From Treponema sp. (GTDB taxonomy: Bacteria > Spirochaetota > Spirochaetia > Treponematales > Treponemataceae), in the NCBI GenBank assembly GCA_003455655.1, contig DMQP01000030.1, positions 1-5,179 of the forward strand: 5,179 bases of DNA, written 5' to 3'. The notes beneath the pieces were generated by a model. It did no database searches, was not told the DNA's origin, and was given only the letters and a program-made list of their open reading frames with translations. Below are positions 1 to 5,179 of the stretch, piece by piece (the first letter of the stretch is position 1; every line of letters begins with the position of its first letter). The position numbers were made by a program, and so were the translations under genes.

Positions 1-945
1 GGTGTTACTCCTTCTAACTTGGGAGCTGGTTATGTTTTGCGCCGCATTATCCGTCGTGCAGTTCGTCATGGACGCAAGCTGGGAATTGAAAACACATTCC
101 TTGCTGGTATTGCAGAAGTTGTTATTGCTAACTTTAAGAATGCATATCCTGAACTTGAAGCAAATCACGAAAAAATTACTACTGAACTGACTAAAGAAGA
201 AGAAAAGTTTAGCGACACCCTTAAAAAAGGTGAGGCAGAATTCCAAAAGCTGCTTCCTAACCTTATGAAAAATCCCAAAAAAGAAATCAGTGGAAAAGTT
301 GCTTTCCGTCTGTATGATACTTTTGGTTTCCCTGTAGAACTGACTCAAGAACTGGGTGCAGAACATGGCTTTACTGTCGATTTTGAAGGTTTCAAAGAAG
401 CAGAAAAAAAGCATCAAGAAGCATCAAAGAGTCTTGACGCCGGAGCTGCAAAAGGTGGCCTTGCAGAACAGAGCGATGTTACCACTAAATACCACACAGC
501 AACTCACTTGCTACAACAGGCATTGGTTCAGGTTTTGGGTAATGAAGTTGCACAAAAGGGTAGCAACATCAATAATGAACGAATGCGCTTTGACTTTACC
601 TTTAGCCGTCCTATGACTAAAGAAGAAATTCAGCAAGTCGAAGACATTGTTAATCAGAAAATCAAAGAAGATCTTCCTGTTACTATGGAAGTTATGACTT
701 TGGAACAGGCACAGGCAGAAGGTGCTCGTGCGCTCTTTACCAACAAATATGGCGAAAGCGTTAAAGTGTATACCATTGGCCGTGATCCGAAAACAGACTG
801 GTTCTCAAAAGAAGTGTGTGGTGGACCTCATGTTCAGCATACAGCTCAAATTGGCGACTTTAAAATTCAGAAGGAACAGTCTTCTTCTGCTGGGGTGCGT
901 CGTATTCGTGCTGTTATTAGCGGAGGGCTACCCCTCGATAAATAA
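1..945 (+). CDS. alaS: Alanine--tRNA ligase, C-terminal part (5' end outside window)
   Basis: AlaS charges tRNA-Ala with alanine in the cytosol and hydrolyses mischarged Ser- and Gly-tRNA-Ala. The reading frame is open from base 1, so the start lies upstream; 314 residues are visible. Residues 1-28 (GVTPSN, then GYVLRRIIRRAVRHG) match the highly conserved end of the aminoacylation region. Next come an EEEKF..TL motif and RLYDTFGFPVELT (about 97-109). The editing core carries the zinc-site motif HTATH (165-169) and Cys273-x3-His277 in CGGPHV, followed by SAGVRRIRAV. The protein stops about 15 residues later, so the long coiled coil and DHHA1/C-Ala domain of E. coli-type AlaS are absent. The beta-barrel segment normally preceding the editing histidines is replaced by a short linker with KGGLAE (151-156). 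Borrelia and Treponema are known to have similarly short AlaS of about 600 residues, so this is not a broken gene. Identity is very secure. Confidence 0.97.
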   Translation, partial: GVTPSNLGAGYVLRRIIRRAVRHGRKLGIENTFLAGIAEVVIANFKNAYPELEANHEKITTELTKEEEKFSDTLKKGEAEFQKLLPNLMKNPKKEISGKVAFRLYDTFGFPVELTQELGAEHGFTVDFEGFKEAEKKHQEASKSLDAGAAKGGLAEQSDVTTKYHTATHLLQQALVQVLGNEVAQKGSNINNERMRFDFTFSRPMTKEEIQQVEDIVNQKIKEDLPVTMEVMTLEQAQAEGARALFTNKYGESVKVYTIGRDPKTDWFSKEVCGGPHVQHTAQIGDFKIQKEQSSSAGVRRIRAVISGGLPLDK

Positions 946-1002
946 AATCCTCCTGTAACTTACTTCAGTGCAGGTGGTTATATCAGTGAAGCCTGGAGGA
1001 AC

Positions 1003-1035
1003 ATGAGTTCTTCCGTTACTACTATATTTGTATAG
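1003..1035 (+). CDS. Possible 10-codon leader peptide (MSSSVTTIFV)
   Basis: An ATG at 1003 follows GGAGG (995-999) with only three bases between, which is tighter than the usual spacing. It opens a 10-codon frame ending in TAG at 1033-1035. That stop overlaps the AGAGG ribosome-binding site (1034-1038) of the downstream gene, so ribosomes finishing here would sit on that site. The frame differs from the downstream gene, so it is not an N-terminal extension. The peptide is Ser/Thr/Val-rich and resembles no family. It may be a leader peptide, a translational-coupling device or chance. Confidence 0.25.
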   Translation: MSSSVTTIFV

Positions 1036-1038
1036 AGG
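1034..1038 (+). promoter_or_regulatory. Ribosome-binding site deciding the 1047 start
   Basis: AGAGG lies eight bases before the ATG at 1047. It overlaps the in-frame GTG at 1038, which therefore cannot use it. This favours the ATG, which also gives a clean signal peptide. Confidence 0.7.
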
Positions 1039-1046
1039 TGTATAAA

Positions 1047-2144
1047 ATGAAACGTGTTGCGATTGGAATTGCACTTATGCTGACCGTTGCAGTCTCTGCT
1101 TTTGCACAGAATGATCTGCAGCCCCTTGCTATTGTCAAGGTAAACAAATCTGAAACAATCACGTTAAAGCAACTGAAATCTCGTGTTGGCTATGAGCTTA
1201 AAAAGTATGAAGCTTATGGCATTACGTCTTTTACTACGGAACAGAAACAGCAGCTTCTTGAAACTATGATAGACGAACGTCTGATTGTTCAGGCTGCAAC
1301 TCGTGACGGAATTGCCGCATCGGTAACCGACACTATGGTTGATCAAGCTTTCCTTTCTCAGATTGCACAGAGTCTGGGTGTTCAGCTTACAGAAGCTCAG
1401 TTGAGTGATCTTATTAAACAGCAAACCGGTAAAACCTTGCAGGAATACATTCTTGCAAATACGGGTATGACTCTTGCAGATTTTAAGGCAAACCTTAAGA
1501 ATCAGCTCATCATTCAGCAGTATGTTGTTGCAAAAAAGCAGAACGAAATTCAGTCTGTTGCCGCAACAGATGCAGAAATCCGTCAGTTCTATGACATCAA
1601 CAAGGCAAAGTTCATTCAAGACGATATGATTAGCCTCTTCCTCTTTGGTGTTCCAAAAGGAAATGATGCTGTTGCTGCACGGGCCGCTGCTGTAGACTAC
1701 CGCAACAAGTATATTGCAAACACAAGCCTGCGCACTACTTGGGAAAACTCTTCAGACAATGGCACTAAGTTCTATGCAGAAGATCAGCTTATTCCCAAGA
1801 ATGCAAGCGCTCAACAGCAGTTGGGATGGACTCAGGAAAACTTTACTAAACTGTTTGCAAGCGATATTGGTTATGTAAGTGAAATTACAGAAACAGCAAC
1901 TAACTATCAGTTCTATGCTGTTCTTAGTAAATATGATGCAAAGATGCTTTCACTGAGCGATTTGGTTCAGCCCAACACAACTGTTACCGTTTACGAGTAC
2001 ATTCGCTCTGGTCTTACTCAGAACAAAATCAGTGAATATCTTGCAACTGCAGCTCAGTCTCTTGCAGACGAACTTGATACATCTGCAAATGTAGAACGCA
2101 AAAAGACTGGTGCAGATCTTACCAAACTGCTTGAGGGTTGGTAA
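1047..2144 (+). CDS. Secreted SurA/parvulin-like periplasmic folding protein (peptidylprolyl isomerase family)
   Basis: The 365-residue product starts with a typical Sec signal peptide: MKR, a hydrophobic core at about 4-16, then SAFA before Gln21, a likely signal peptidase I site. It should act in the periplasm. Residues about 28-185 resemble the SurA/PrsA N-terminal chaperone fold, with an LLETMIDERLIVQAA-type helix, DFKANLKNQLIIQQYV and an IRQFYDINKAKF linker. Residues about 190-300 are laid out like a parvulin domain (start ISLFLFGV; end FASDIGYVSEITETATNYQFYAVLSK). The two histidines usual in active parvulins are not at the expected places (F/L in the first strand, F in the last), so chaperone activity is more likely than isomerase activity. 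A helical, charged tail of about 65 residues follows. From memory, the T. pallidum equivalent is the basic membrane protein/PPIase TP1016. The start was set at ATG 1047, not GTG 1038, because of the ribosome-binding site. The stop codon directly abuts nusB. The family is fairly secure; the biochemical role is inferred. Confidence 0.85.
   Translation: MKRVAIGIALMLTVAVSAFAQNDLQPLAIVKVNKSETITLKQLKSRVGYELKKYEAYGITSFTTEQKQQLLETMIDERLIVQAATRDGIAASVTDTMVDQAFLSQIAQSLGVQLTEAQLSDLIKQQTGKTLQEYILANTGMTLADFKANLKNQLIIQQYVVAKKQNEIQSVAATDAEIRQFYDINKAKFIQDDMISLFLFGVPKGNDAVAARAAAVDYRNKYIANTSLRTTWENSSDNGTKFYAEDQLIPKNASAQQQLGWTQENFTKLFASDIGYVSEITETATNYQFYAVLSKYDAKMLSLSDLVQPNTTVTVYEYIRSGLTQNKISEYLATAAQSLADELDTSANVERKKTGADLTKLLEGW
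2133..2137 (+). promoter_or_regulatory. Ribosome-binding site for the nusB GTG start
   Basis: GAGGG lies inside the last codons of the upstream gene, seven bases before the GTG at 2145. It supports that unusual start codon and suggests translational coupling. Confidence 0.65.
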
Positions 2145-2591
2145 GTGTCACGTAGAAAATCACGCGTACTGGCATTACAGGCTCTCTACTCATACGATGT
2201 GGGTGGAGTGCCTTTAGACCAGTTACTTACCTTTGACTGGGACTCAAAAGATTTGCTCTCTTCTGCTTCTGAAAATGAAGAGAGTCTTGCTCCTGATAGC
2301 GATTCTTATGATCTTGCTCGCATTATAGTTTCGGGAACAATTAATCATCTTGAAGAAGTTGACGGTCACATAAAAAATCATCTGTCTGCAAACTGGGATA
2401 TGGAACGCATTAGCCGAGTAACACTTGCTATTTTGCGCATCAGTGTTTATTCACTCTGTTACTTGTCAGATATGCCTGCCTCAGTTGTTATTGACGAAGC
2501 CATTTCTCTTGCCAAAGATTATGGAAGCGATGATTCCTTTAAGTTTATAAATGCCGTCCTTGATAACATCAGAAAAGAACTTGCGGTGTAA
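2145..2591 (+). CDS. nusB: Transcription antitermination factor NusB
   Basis: NusB binds the boxA element of nascent rRNA leaders with NusE (ribosomal protein S10) and helps RNA polymerase read through rRNA operons. At 148 residues it has the usual family length and is one all-helical NusB domain. The basic N-terminus MSRRKSRVLALQALYSYD matches the RNA-binding first helix. The second half has the diagnostic pattern: WDMERISRVTLAILRISVYSL at about 85-105, then PASVVIDEAISLAKDYG and KFINAVLDNI near the end. An acidic, Ser-rich stretch at about 34-54 fills the variable inter-helix loop. The start is GTG, immediately after the TAA of the SurA-like gene with no bases between and GAGGG at the right spacing. 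The 3' end overlaps the TPR lipoprotein gene, so the three genes are probably co-translated. Confidence 0.95.
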   Translation: MSRRKSRVLALQALYSYDVGGVPLDQLLTFDWDSKDLLSSASENEESLAPDSDSYDLARIIVSGTINHLEEVDGHIKNHLSANWDMERISRVTLAILRISVYSLCYLSDMPASVVIDEAISLAKDYGSDDSFKFINAVLDNIRKELAV

Positions 2592-4509
2592 ACATTTTTT
2601 CGTACGGATTTTTCTGTCTCTTTTTCTTGCCCTTACTTTGGTAAGCATACAATCATGTTCTTCTCATTCAGAAGGTGCATCCTTTACTTCGCGTTTAGAT
2701 GAAGTTGATGCTTTTATAAGTGCAGGCGATTTTTCTGGTGCTGTAAAGTTGCTTGCAGATGTTTCCAAAGAAGCCTACAGTGCCTATTCTCGACTGGGTG
2801 TGTACAAGCGTTACATGCTCTTAGGCGAAAGTGAACGTGCAGAAAAAGTTTTAGTCAAAGGACTAAAAAAACTTCCCCACAATCCAGAACTGAGTGCAGT
2901 TTATGCAGATTTTCTTTTACGCCAAAACCGTCTCCGTGAAGCAGTGCGTGTTTCAGCTTGTCTTTCGGGAACAGAATACGGTTCGTTTTACTCTGAAGCA
3001 GTCTTGCGTCTTTTGGCAACAGGAACAGTAACCGAAGATCAGGCTTTTAATCCTCCCAAGAGACAGAAAAAAAATCAGCAAGTAAATGTTCAGCCACAAA
3101 TGTATCATCAAATGCGCTTTGTTCCCCTCTATGCAGATGCTTACAAGGCAGCTGGAGACTGGCGTTGGATGGGAAATGCACTTACTCTTTGTATGATAAA
3201 TGGCGATACAGAACAGGCTTTGTCTTTACGACCTCGTGCCTTACATTCGCTTCAAGAAAAACTTTTGTGGTCTTTTGTTCTCTACGATACAGAGCGTTAT
3301 GCAGAATGTCTTGAGGTTTTGCTTACTGCCCGCGATGCTCTGCACATTACTTCTTCAACTCTTGCAAGTCCTATTGCCCAATCGCTTTCGCAGCGAGAAA
3401 GTGTTGCAACGTATTTTGAACTAAATGCACTTTTGGCAGATGTCTACTACATTTTAGGAAGTGATGATGCTTCTGAAGTAGAACGAACAAAACTTATTGC
3501 AGAACTTTCTCAAGTTAGTGCATCTCTTTTGCCAGACTCTTTTGCAGTTCATGTTATGCCACTGGTTTATCTTAACAGTATTGCTCACGCCCGTGCACAA
3601 AACAATGCTCTGCATCAGTACCAACTGTTAGAAATTGCGCTTGAAGATTTTAGTTCTAACCGAGATGTACTTGCTGCCTTTGGTCAGTTTGCCCTTGATA
3701 CTGCATCTCGTTCTCCAGAAGACGAACTGTTAGTTCAATTGCGTGAAGCAGGGTTACGCACTCAAGCTATGGAAGAAGCCGATAAAGTTCCCAACATTGC
3801 TTTGGAAGAAGCGCTCTCTTATGTTGACGCATCTCTTGAACAAAAACGCGACGTCTCTCTTGTTGTTCTTCGAGAAGAATTAAGCGATGCCTCTAATGCT
3901 TCAGAACGCAAAGAAGTAAAAATTGCTCATGCCTGGAAACTTTTGGAACGCGAAGAAACAGGAACAAATTCCTATCCTCCAGAAGTGCTTTCTTATGCTC
4001 TTAGTCGTTTGCTTGACTGCGGTTCTTATGATGATGCTCGCGATTTATTCTTCCGAACTCTCTATGCCTCTTTGGGTCAAGACTATGATTTACAAACTCA
4101 CCCCGAACAGCTGTCTTTGTGGCAAGCAGAATATGCTGCTTACTTTGCAGGTTGTGACGGAAACGCAAAACTAAGTCGCACTTTGTATGCTTACATTGCA
4201 GACACCTTTGCTAACCGAACAGCAACCTTACATTCTGCGGGGCAAAACGAATCTGTGGTAAATGCACTGGTTAACCTTGCGCTTATTCAAGCCAGTTGTA
4301 GCGAAGACACCCTTGCTTTGCAAACACTTAACAAGGCTTCTGCTAAAACTCGCTCTTTCCGTACAAAAGCAGAAATTTTATATAGACTTGCACTTTTGCA
4401 TAGGGGACTGGGAGACAAACGCAATGCCTTGCGTTCTTTACAGTATGCACTTTCTCTTAACCCCAGTCTCGGAAAAGCCCGTCTCTTACTTAAAGAATTA
4501 GAAAAGTAA
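2551..4509 (+). CDS. Large TPR-repeat lipoprotein, function unknown
   Basis: The frame encodes up to 652 residues. Near the N-terminus is a lipoprotein signal: basic RCKHFFVR, hydrophobic IFLSLFLALTLVSI, then QSC with lipobox Cys36, acceptable under the relaxed spirochaete lipobox. The mature part is mostly helical with degenerate tetratricopeptide repeats. Visible ones lie at about 45-115 (DAFISAGDFSGAVKLL; LLGESERAEKVLVKGLKKLPHNPEL). A well-formed one occupies 607-640, with Ala at repeat positions 8, 20 and 27 and Pro at 32. A basic patch KRQKK lies at 170-174. TPR lipoproteins usually scaffold protein complexes at the envelope; no partner is evident. The ATG at 2551 overlaps nusB by 41 bases and has no good ribosome-binding site. 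A TTG at 2581 would overlap by 11 bases and give a tighter lipoprotein signal (MRCKHFF, Cys at 26), preceded by purine-rich AGAAAAGAA. The reading frame is certain; the start is not. Translation is probably coupled to nusB. Confidence 0.85.
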   Translation: MPSLITSEKNLRCKHFFVRIFLSLFLALTLVSIQSCSSHSEGASFTSRLDEVDAFISAGDFSGAVKLLADVSKEAYSAYSRLGVYKRYMLLGESERAEKVLVKGLKKLPHNPELSAVYADFLLRQNRLREAVRVSACLSGTEYGSFYSEAVLRLLATGTVTEDQAFNPPKRQKKNQQVNVQPQMYHQMRFVPLYADAYKAAGDWRWMGNALTLCMINGDTEQALSLRPRALHSLQEKLLWSFVLYDTERYAECLEVLLTARDALHITSSTLASPIAQSLSQRESVATYFELNALLADVYYILGSDDASEVERTKLIAELSQVSASLLPDSFAVHVMPLVYLNSIAHARAQNNALHQYQLLEIALEDFSSNRDVLAAFGQFALDTASRSPEDELLVQLREAGLRTQAMEEADKVPNIALEEALSYVDASLEQKRDVSLVVLREELSDASNASERKEVKIAHAWKLLEREETGTNSYPPEVLSYALSRLLDCGSYDDARDLFFRTLYASLGQDYDLQTHPEQLSLWQAEYAAYFAGCDGNAKLSRTLYAYIADTFANRTATLHSAGQNESVVNALVNLALIQASCSEDTLALQTLNKASAKTRSFRTKAEILYRLALLHRGLGDKRNALRSLQYALSLNPSLGKARLLLKELEK

Positions 4510-4528
4510 AAAAGGCTTGCATAAAAAA

Positions 4529-4557
4529 TTGACGTTTGAACAATAATTTATTATATT
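4529..4557 (+). promoter_or_regulatory. Sigma-70-type promoter of groES
   Basis: TTGACG (4529-4534) and TATATT (4552-4557) are separated by exactly 17 bases and sit in the gap between the TPR gene and groES. Transcription would begin near 4564, leaving a leader of about 29 bases with TGGAGG (4581-4586) six bases before the ATG. No CIRCE element (the HrcA operator, TTAGCACTC inverted repeat) is visible, so control by HrcA is not supported here. Confidence 0.75.
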
Positions 4558-4592
4558 CTAAATAACCTTGTAATTACTTTTGGAGGAAATAT

Positions 4593-4865
4593 ATGAAAGT
4601 TAAACCTTTGGCAGACCGCGTACTGGTAAAACAGGCAGCAGCAGAAACAAAATCAGCTGGTGGAATTATTATTCCCGAAACTGCACAGGAAAAGACTCAG
4701 CAGGCAACTGTAACCGCTGTTGGTCCTGGAACCGAAAAAGAAAAAATTACTGTAAAAGTTGGCGATGTTGTTCTCTATGACAAATATGCCGGAACAAACA
4801 TCAAAATCGATGGCGAAGATTACCTCATCCTCAAGAATGCAGATATTATCGCTATTGTAGAGTAA
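4593..4865 (+). CDS. groES: Co-chaperonin GroES (Hsp10)
   Basis: GroES forms the seven-subunit lid of the GroEL folding chamber in the cytosol. The 90-residue product has the standard order. It opens with PLADRVLVK (5-13). A mobile loop follows, with ETKSAGG and the GroEL-contacting hydrophobic tripeptide III at 25-27, then PETA. After that come AVGPG (42-46), VKVGDVVLYDKYAG and the C-terminal ILKNADIIAIVE. Between AVG and VKVGD there are nine residues, against 14 in E. coli GroES, so the roof hairpin is short. The ATG has a strong GGAGG site. No groEL follows: the next element is a terminator. A groES separated from groEL is known in T. pallidum. The gene has its own promoter and terminator and is therefore likely a single-gene transcript, perhaps with some read-through from the TPR gene. 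Confidence 0.98.
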   Translation: MKVKPLADRVLVKQAAAETKSAGGIIIPETAQEKTQQATVTAVGPGTEKEKITVKVGDVVLYDKYAGTNIKIDGEDYLILKNADIIAIVE

Positions 4866-4877
4866 GTTTTTATGCAT

Positions 4878-4904
4878 AAGTGGGTCAAAATGGCCCACTT
4901 TTTT
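4878..4904 (+). terminator. Rho-independent terminator after groES
   Basis: The stem AAGTGGGTC (4878-4886) pairs with GGCCCACTT (4892-4900) over nine pairs, one of them G-U, with a five-base AAAAT loop. A run of six T (4899-4904) follows, its first two bases being part of the stem. It lies 13 bases after the groES stop. The opposite strand has no comparable T run directly after the stem, so it acts in one direction. Confidence 0.93.
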
Positions 4905-5043
4905 AACTAATAAATTGTTATGGGAATAATTGACCCAATCCTTTTTTTCTAAAATCCTTATTTTGTCTTGAATTCACCTTTTTTACATCACTTTTATCCT
5001 TCTTCTTGCTGAATTTTAATAAATTTTCTCATTTTTAGCTAAC
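4905..5043 (+). other. AT-rich, G-poor intergenic spacer upstream of the sigma-factor promoter
   Basis: No gene is supported here. From about 4938 to 5010 the + strand is strongly pyrimidine-rich with very few G, including a seven-T run at 4942-4948. A weak GGG/CCC pairing at 4922-4936 precedes that run and might give slight back-up termination. If the downstream promoter is sigma-54-dependent, an activator site would be expected in or upstream of this stretch. I could not identify a convincing inverted repeat for one. Confidence 0.4.
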
Positions 5044-5060
5044 TTGGCACAAAATCTGCT
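5044..5060 (+). promoter_or_regulatory. Predicted sigma-54 (RpoN) -24/-12 promoter
   Basis: TTGGCAC (5044-5050), five bases, then CTGCT (5056-5060) matches the sigma-54 consensus YTGGCACG-N4-TTGCW, missing only the G after CAC and the first T of TTGC. The invariant GG (5046-5047) and GC (5058-5059) are exactly ten bases apart, as required. A start near 5071 would give a leader of about 25 bases containing the GGGAGG site (5084-5089). The TTGGCA has no good -10 element at sigma-70 spacing (the TATATA at 5060 is only ten bases away), which favours sigma-54. Confidence 0.7.
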
Positions 5061-5095
5061 ATATATTTTGTAAGAAAAGCATTGGGAGGCTTACA

Positions 5096-5179
5096 ATGAG
5101 TGACGATGAACAGCTGGTAACAACTTACTTGAAAGAAATCAATTCAATTCCACTTTTAACTCGTGAACAAGAAACTGAT
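5096..5179 (+). CDS. Sigma-70-family RNA polymerase sigma factor (RpoD/RpoS-like), N-terminal 28 codons
   Basis: The gene runs off the right edge; only 28 residues are visible. After MSDDEQLVT the segment TYLKEINSIPLLTREQE matches region 1.2 of group 1/2 sigma-70 factors (pattern YLKEIgxxPLLTxeEE), which precedes the core-binding and -10-recognition regions. The protein starts almost at region 1.2, so it lacks the acidic region 1.1 of primary housekeeping sigma factors. That is closer to an alternative or RpoS-type factor, although spirochaete RpoD proteins vary. GGGAGG lies six bases before the ATG. It is separated from groES by a strong terminator and preceded by a sigma-54-like promoter, so it is probably independently controlled. 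T. pallidum also has a sigma-70-family gene next to groES, as far as I recall. Group 1 versus group 2 cannot be settled from this fragment. Confidence 0.85.
   Translation, partial: MSDDEQLVTTYLKEINSIPLLTREQETD

Larger units (their letters stand above)
946..1046 (+). other. Structured alaS-to-SurA-like intergenic leader
   Basis: This 101-base gap has no clear sigma-70 promoter and no U-tract terminator, so read-through from alaS is plausible. It contains an imperfect inverted repeat, 963-970 with 984-991 (7 of 8 pairs, 13-base loop). Outside it, TCCTCC at 948-953 is complementary to GGAGGA at 995-1000. GGAGGAAC at 995-1002 can instead pair with GTTCTTCC at 1007-1014 (8 pairs including one G-U, loop ATGA). 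The two folds compete for the same GGAGGA, which is also the Shine-Dalgarno-like sequence of a mini-ORF starting at 1003. Regulatory function is inferred only. Confidence 0.4.

Noticed and set aside
1038..1046. GTG at 1038 as the start of the SurA-like gene
   Set aside because: It overlaps the AGAGG ribosome-binding site, which is correctly spaced for ATG 1047. The ATG also begins a standard MKR signal peptide.
1164..1619. A 151-codon open frame on the - strand
   Set aside because: It lies wholly within the SurA-like gene, is Cys/Leu/Asn-rich without any family pattern, and has no visible ribosome-binding context. It is the antisense shadow of a well-supported gene.
2359..2520. TTGACG sequences inside nusB (2359 and 2491) as internal promoters for the TPR gene
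   Set aside because: Neither has an acceptable -10 element 16-18 bases downstream.
4653..4898. An 81-codon open frame on the - strand over groES
   Set aside because: It is antisense to groES and begins inside the terminator hairpin. The product is low-complexity and resembles nothing known.
4911..4948. A second terminator after groES
   Set aside because: The GGG/CCC stem is only about four pairs, so it is too weak to call despite the seven-T run.
4918..4977. A 20-codon GTG-started frame on the - strand encoding a basic peptide
   Set aside because: There is no properly spaced ribosome-binding site or promoter, and such short frames are expected by chance in AT-rich spacer.
5044..5073. TTGGCA at 5044 as a sigma-70 -35 box
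   Set aside because: The AT-rich TATATA is only ten bases downstream, and the best hexamer at 17-18 spacing (TTGTAA) is poor. The sigma-54 reading fits much better.

Overview
The window looks like a piece of chromosome from a spirochaete of the Treponema group. Three things suggest this. The gene order alaS - SurA-like periplasmic protein - nusB - TPR protein - groES - sigma-70-family factor matches, from memory, the T. pallidum TP1017 to TP1012 neighbourhood read in reverse. AlaS is the short spirochaete-type enzyme. groES stands alone, without groEL. Species cannot be fixed from the sequence. All genes are on the + strand, and no mobile elements, CRISPR arrays, tRNA or rRNA genes are visible.

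Bases 1-945 hold the 3' part of alaS: the end of the aminoacylation region and the editing core, with no C-terminal dimerisation/tRNA-binding domain. Bases 946-1046 form a short leader with inverted repeats and a 10-codon mini-ORF whose stop overlaps the ribosome-binding site of the next gene. Bases 1047-4509 are a tightly packed block. It contains a secreted SurA/parvulin-like protein, nusB (GTG start directly abutting the previous stop codon) and a large TPR lipoprotein gene overlapping the end of nusB. Such spacing implies one transcript with translational coupling.

Bases 4510-4592 carry a near-consensus sigma-70 promoter for groES (4593-4865), which ends in a strong rho-independent terminator (4878-4904). 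After an AT-rich, G-poor spacer comes a good match to a -24/-12 (sigma-54) promoter at 5044-5060. It sits just upstream of the first 28 codons of a sigma-70-family factor that runs off the window.

Functionally the block mixes translation (AlaS), rRNA transcription antitermination (NusB), cytosolic folding (GroES) and envelope proteins (SurA-like protein, lipoprotein). The most notable regulatory signal is the apparent sigma-54 promoter driving a sigma-70-family gene. That recalls the RpoN-RpoS cascade of Borrelia.
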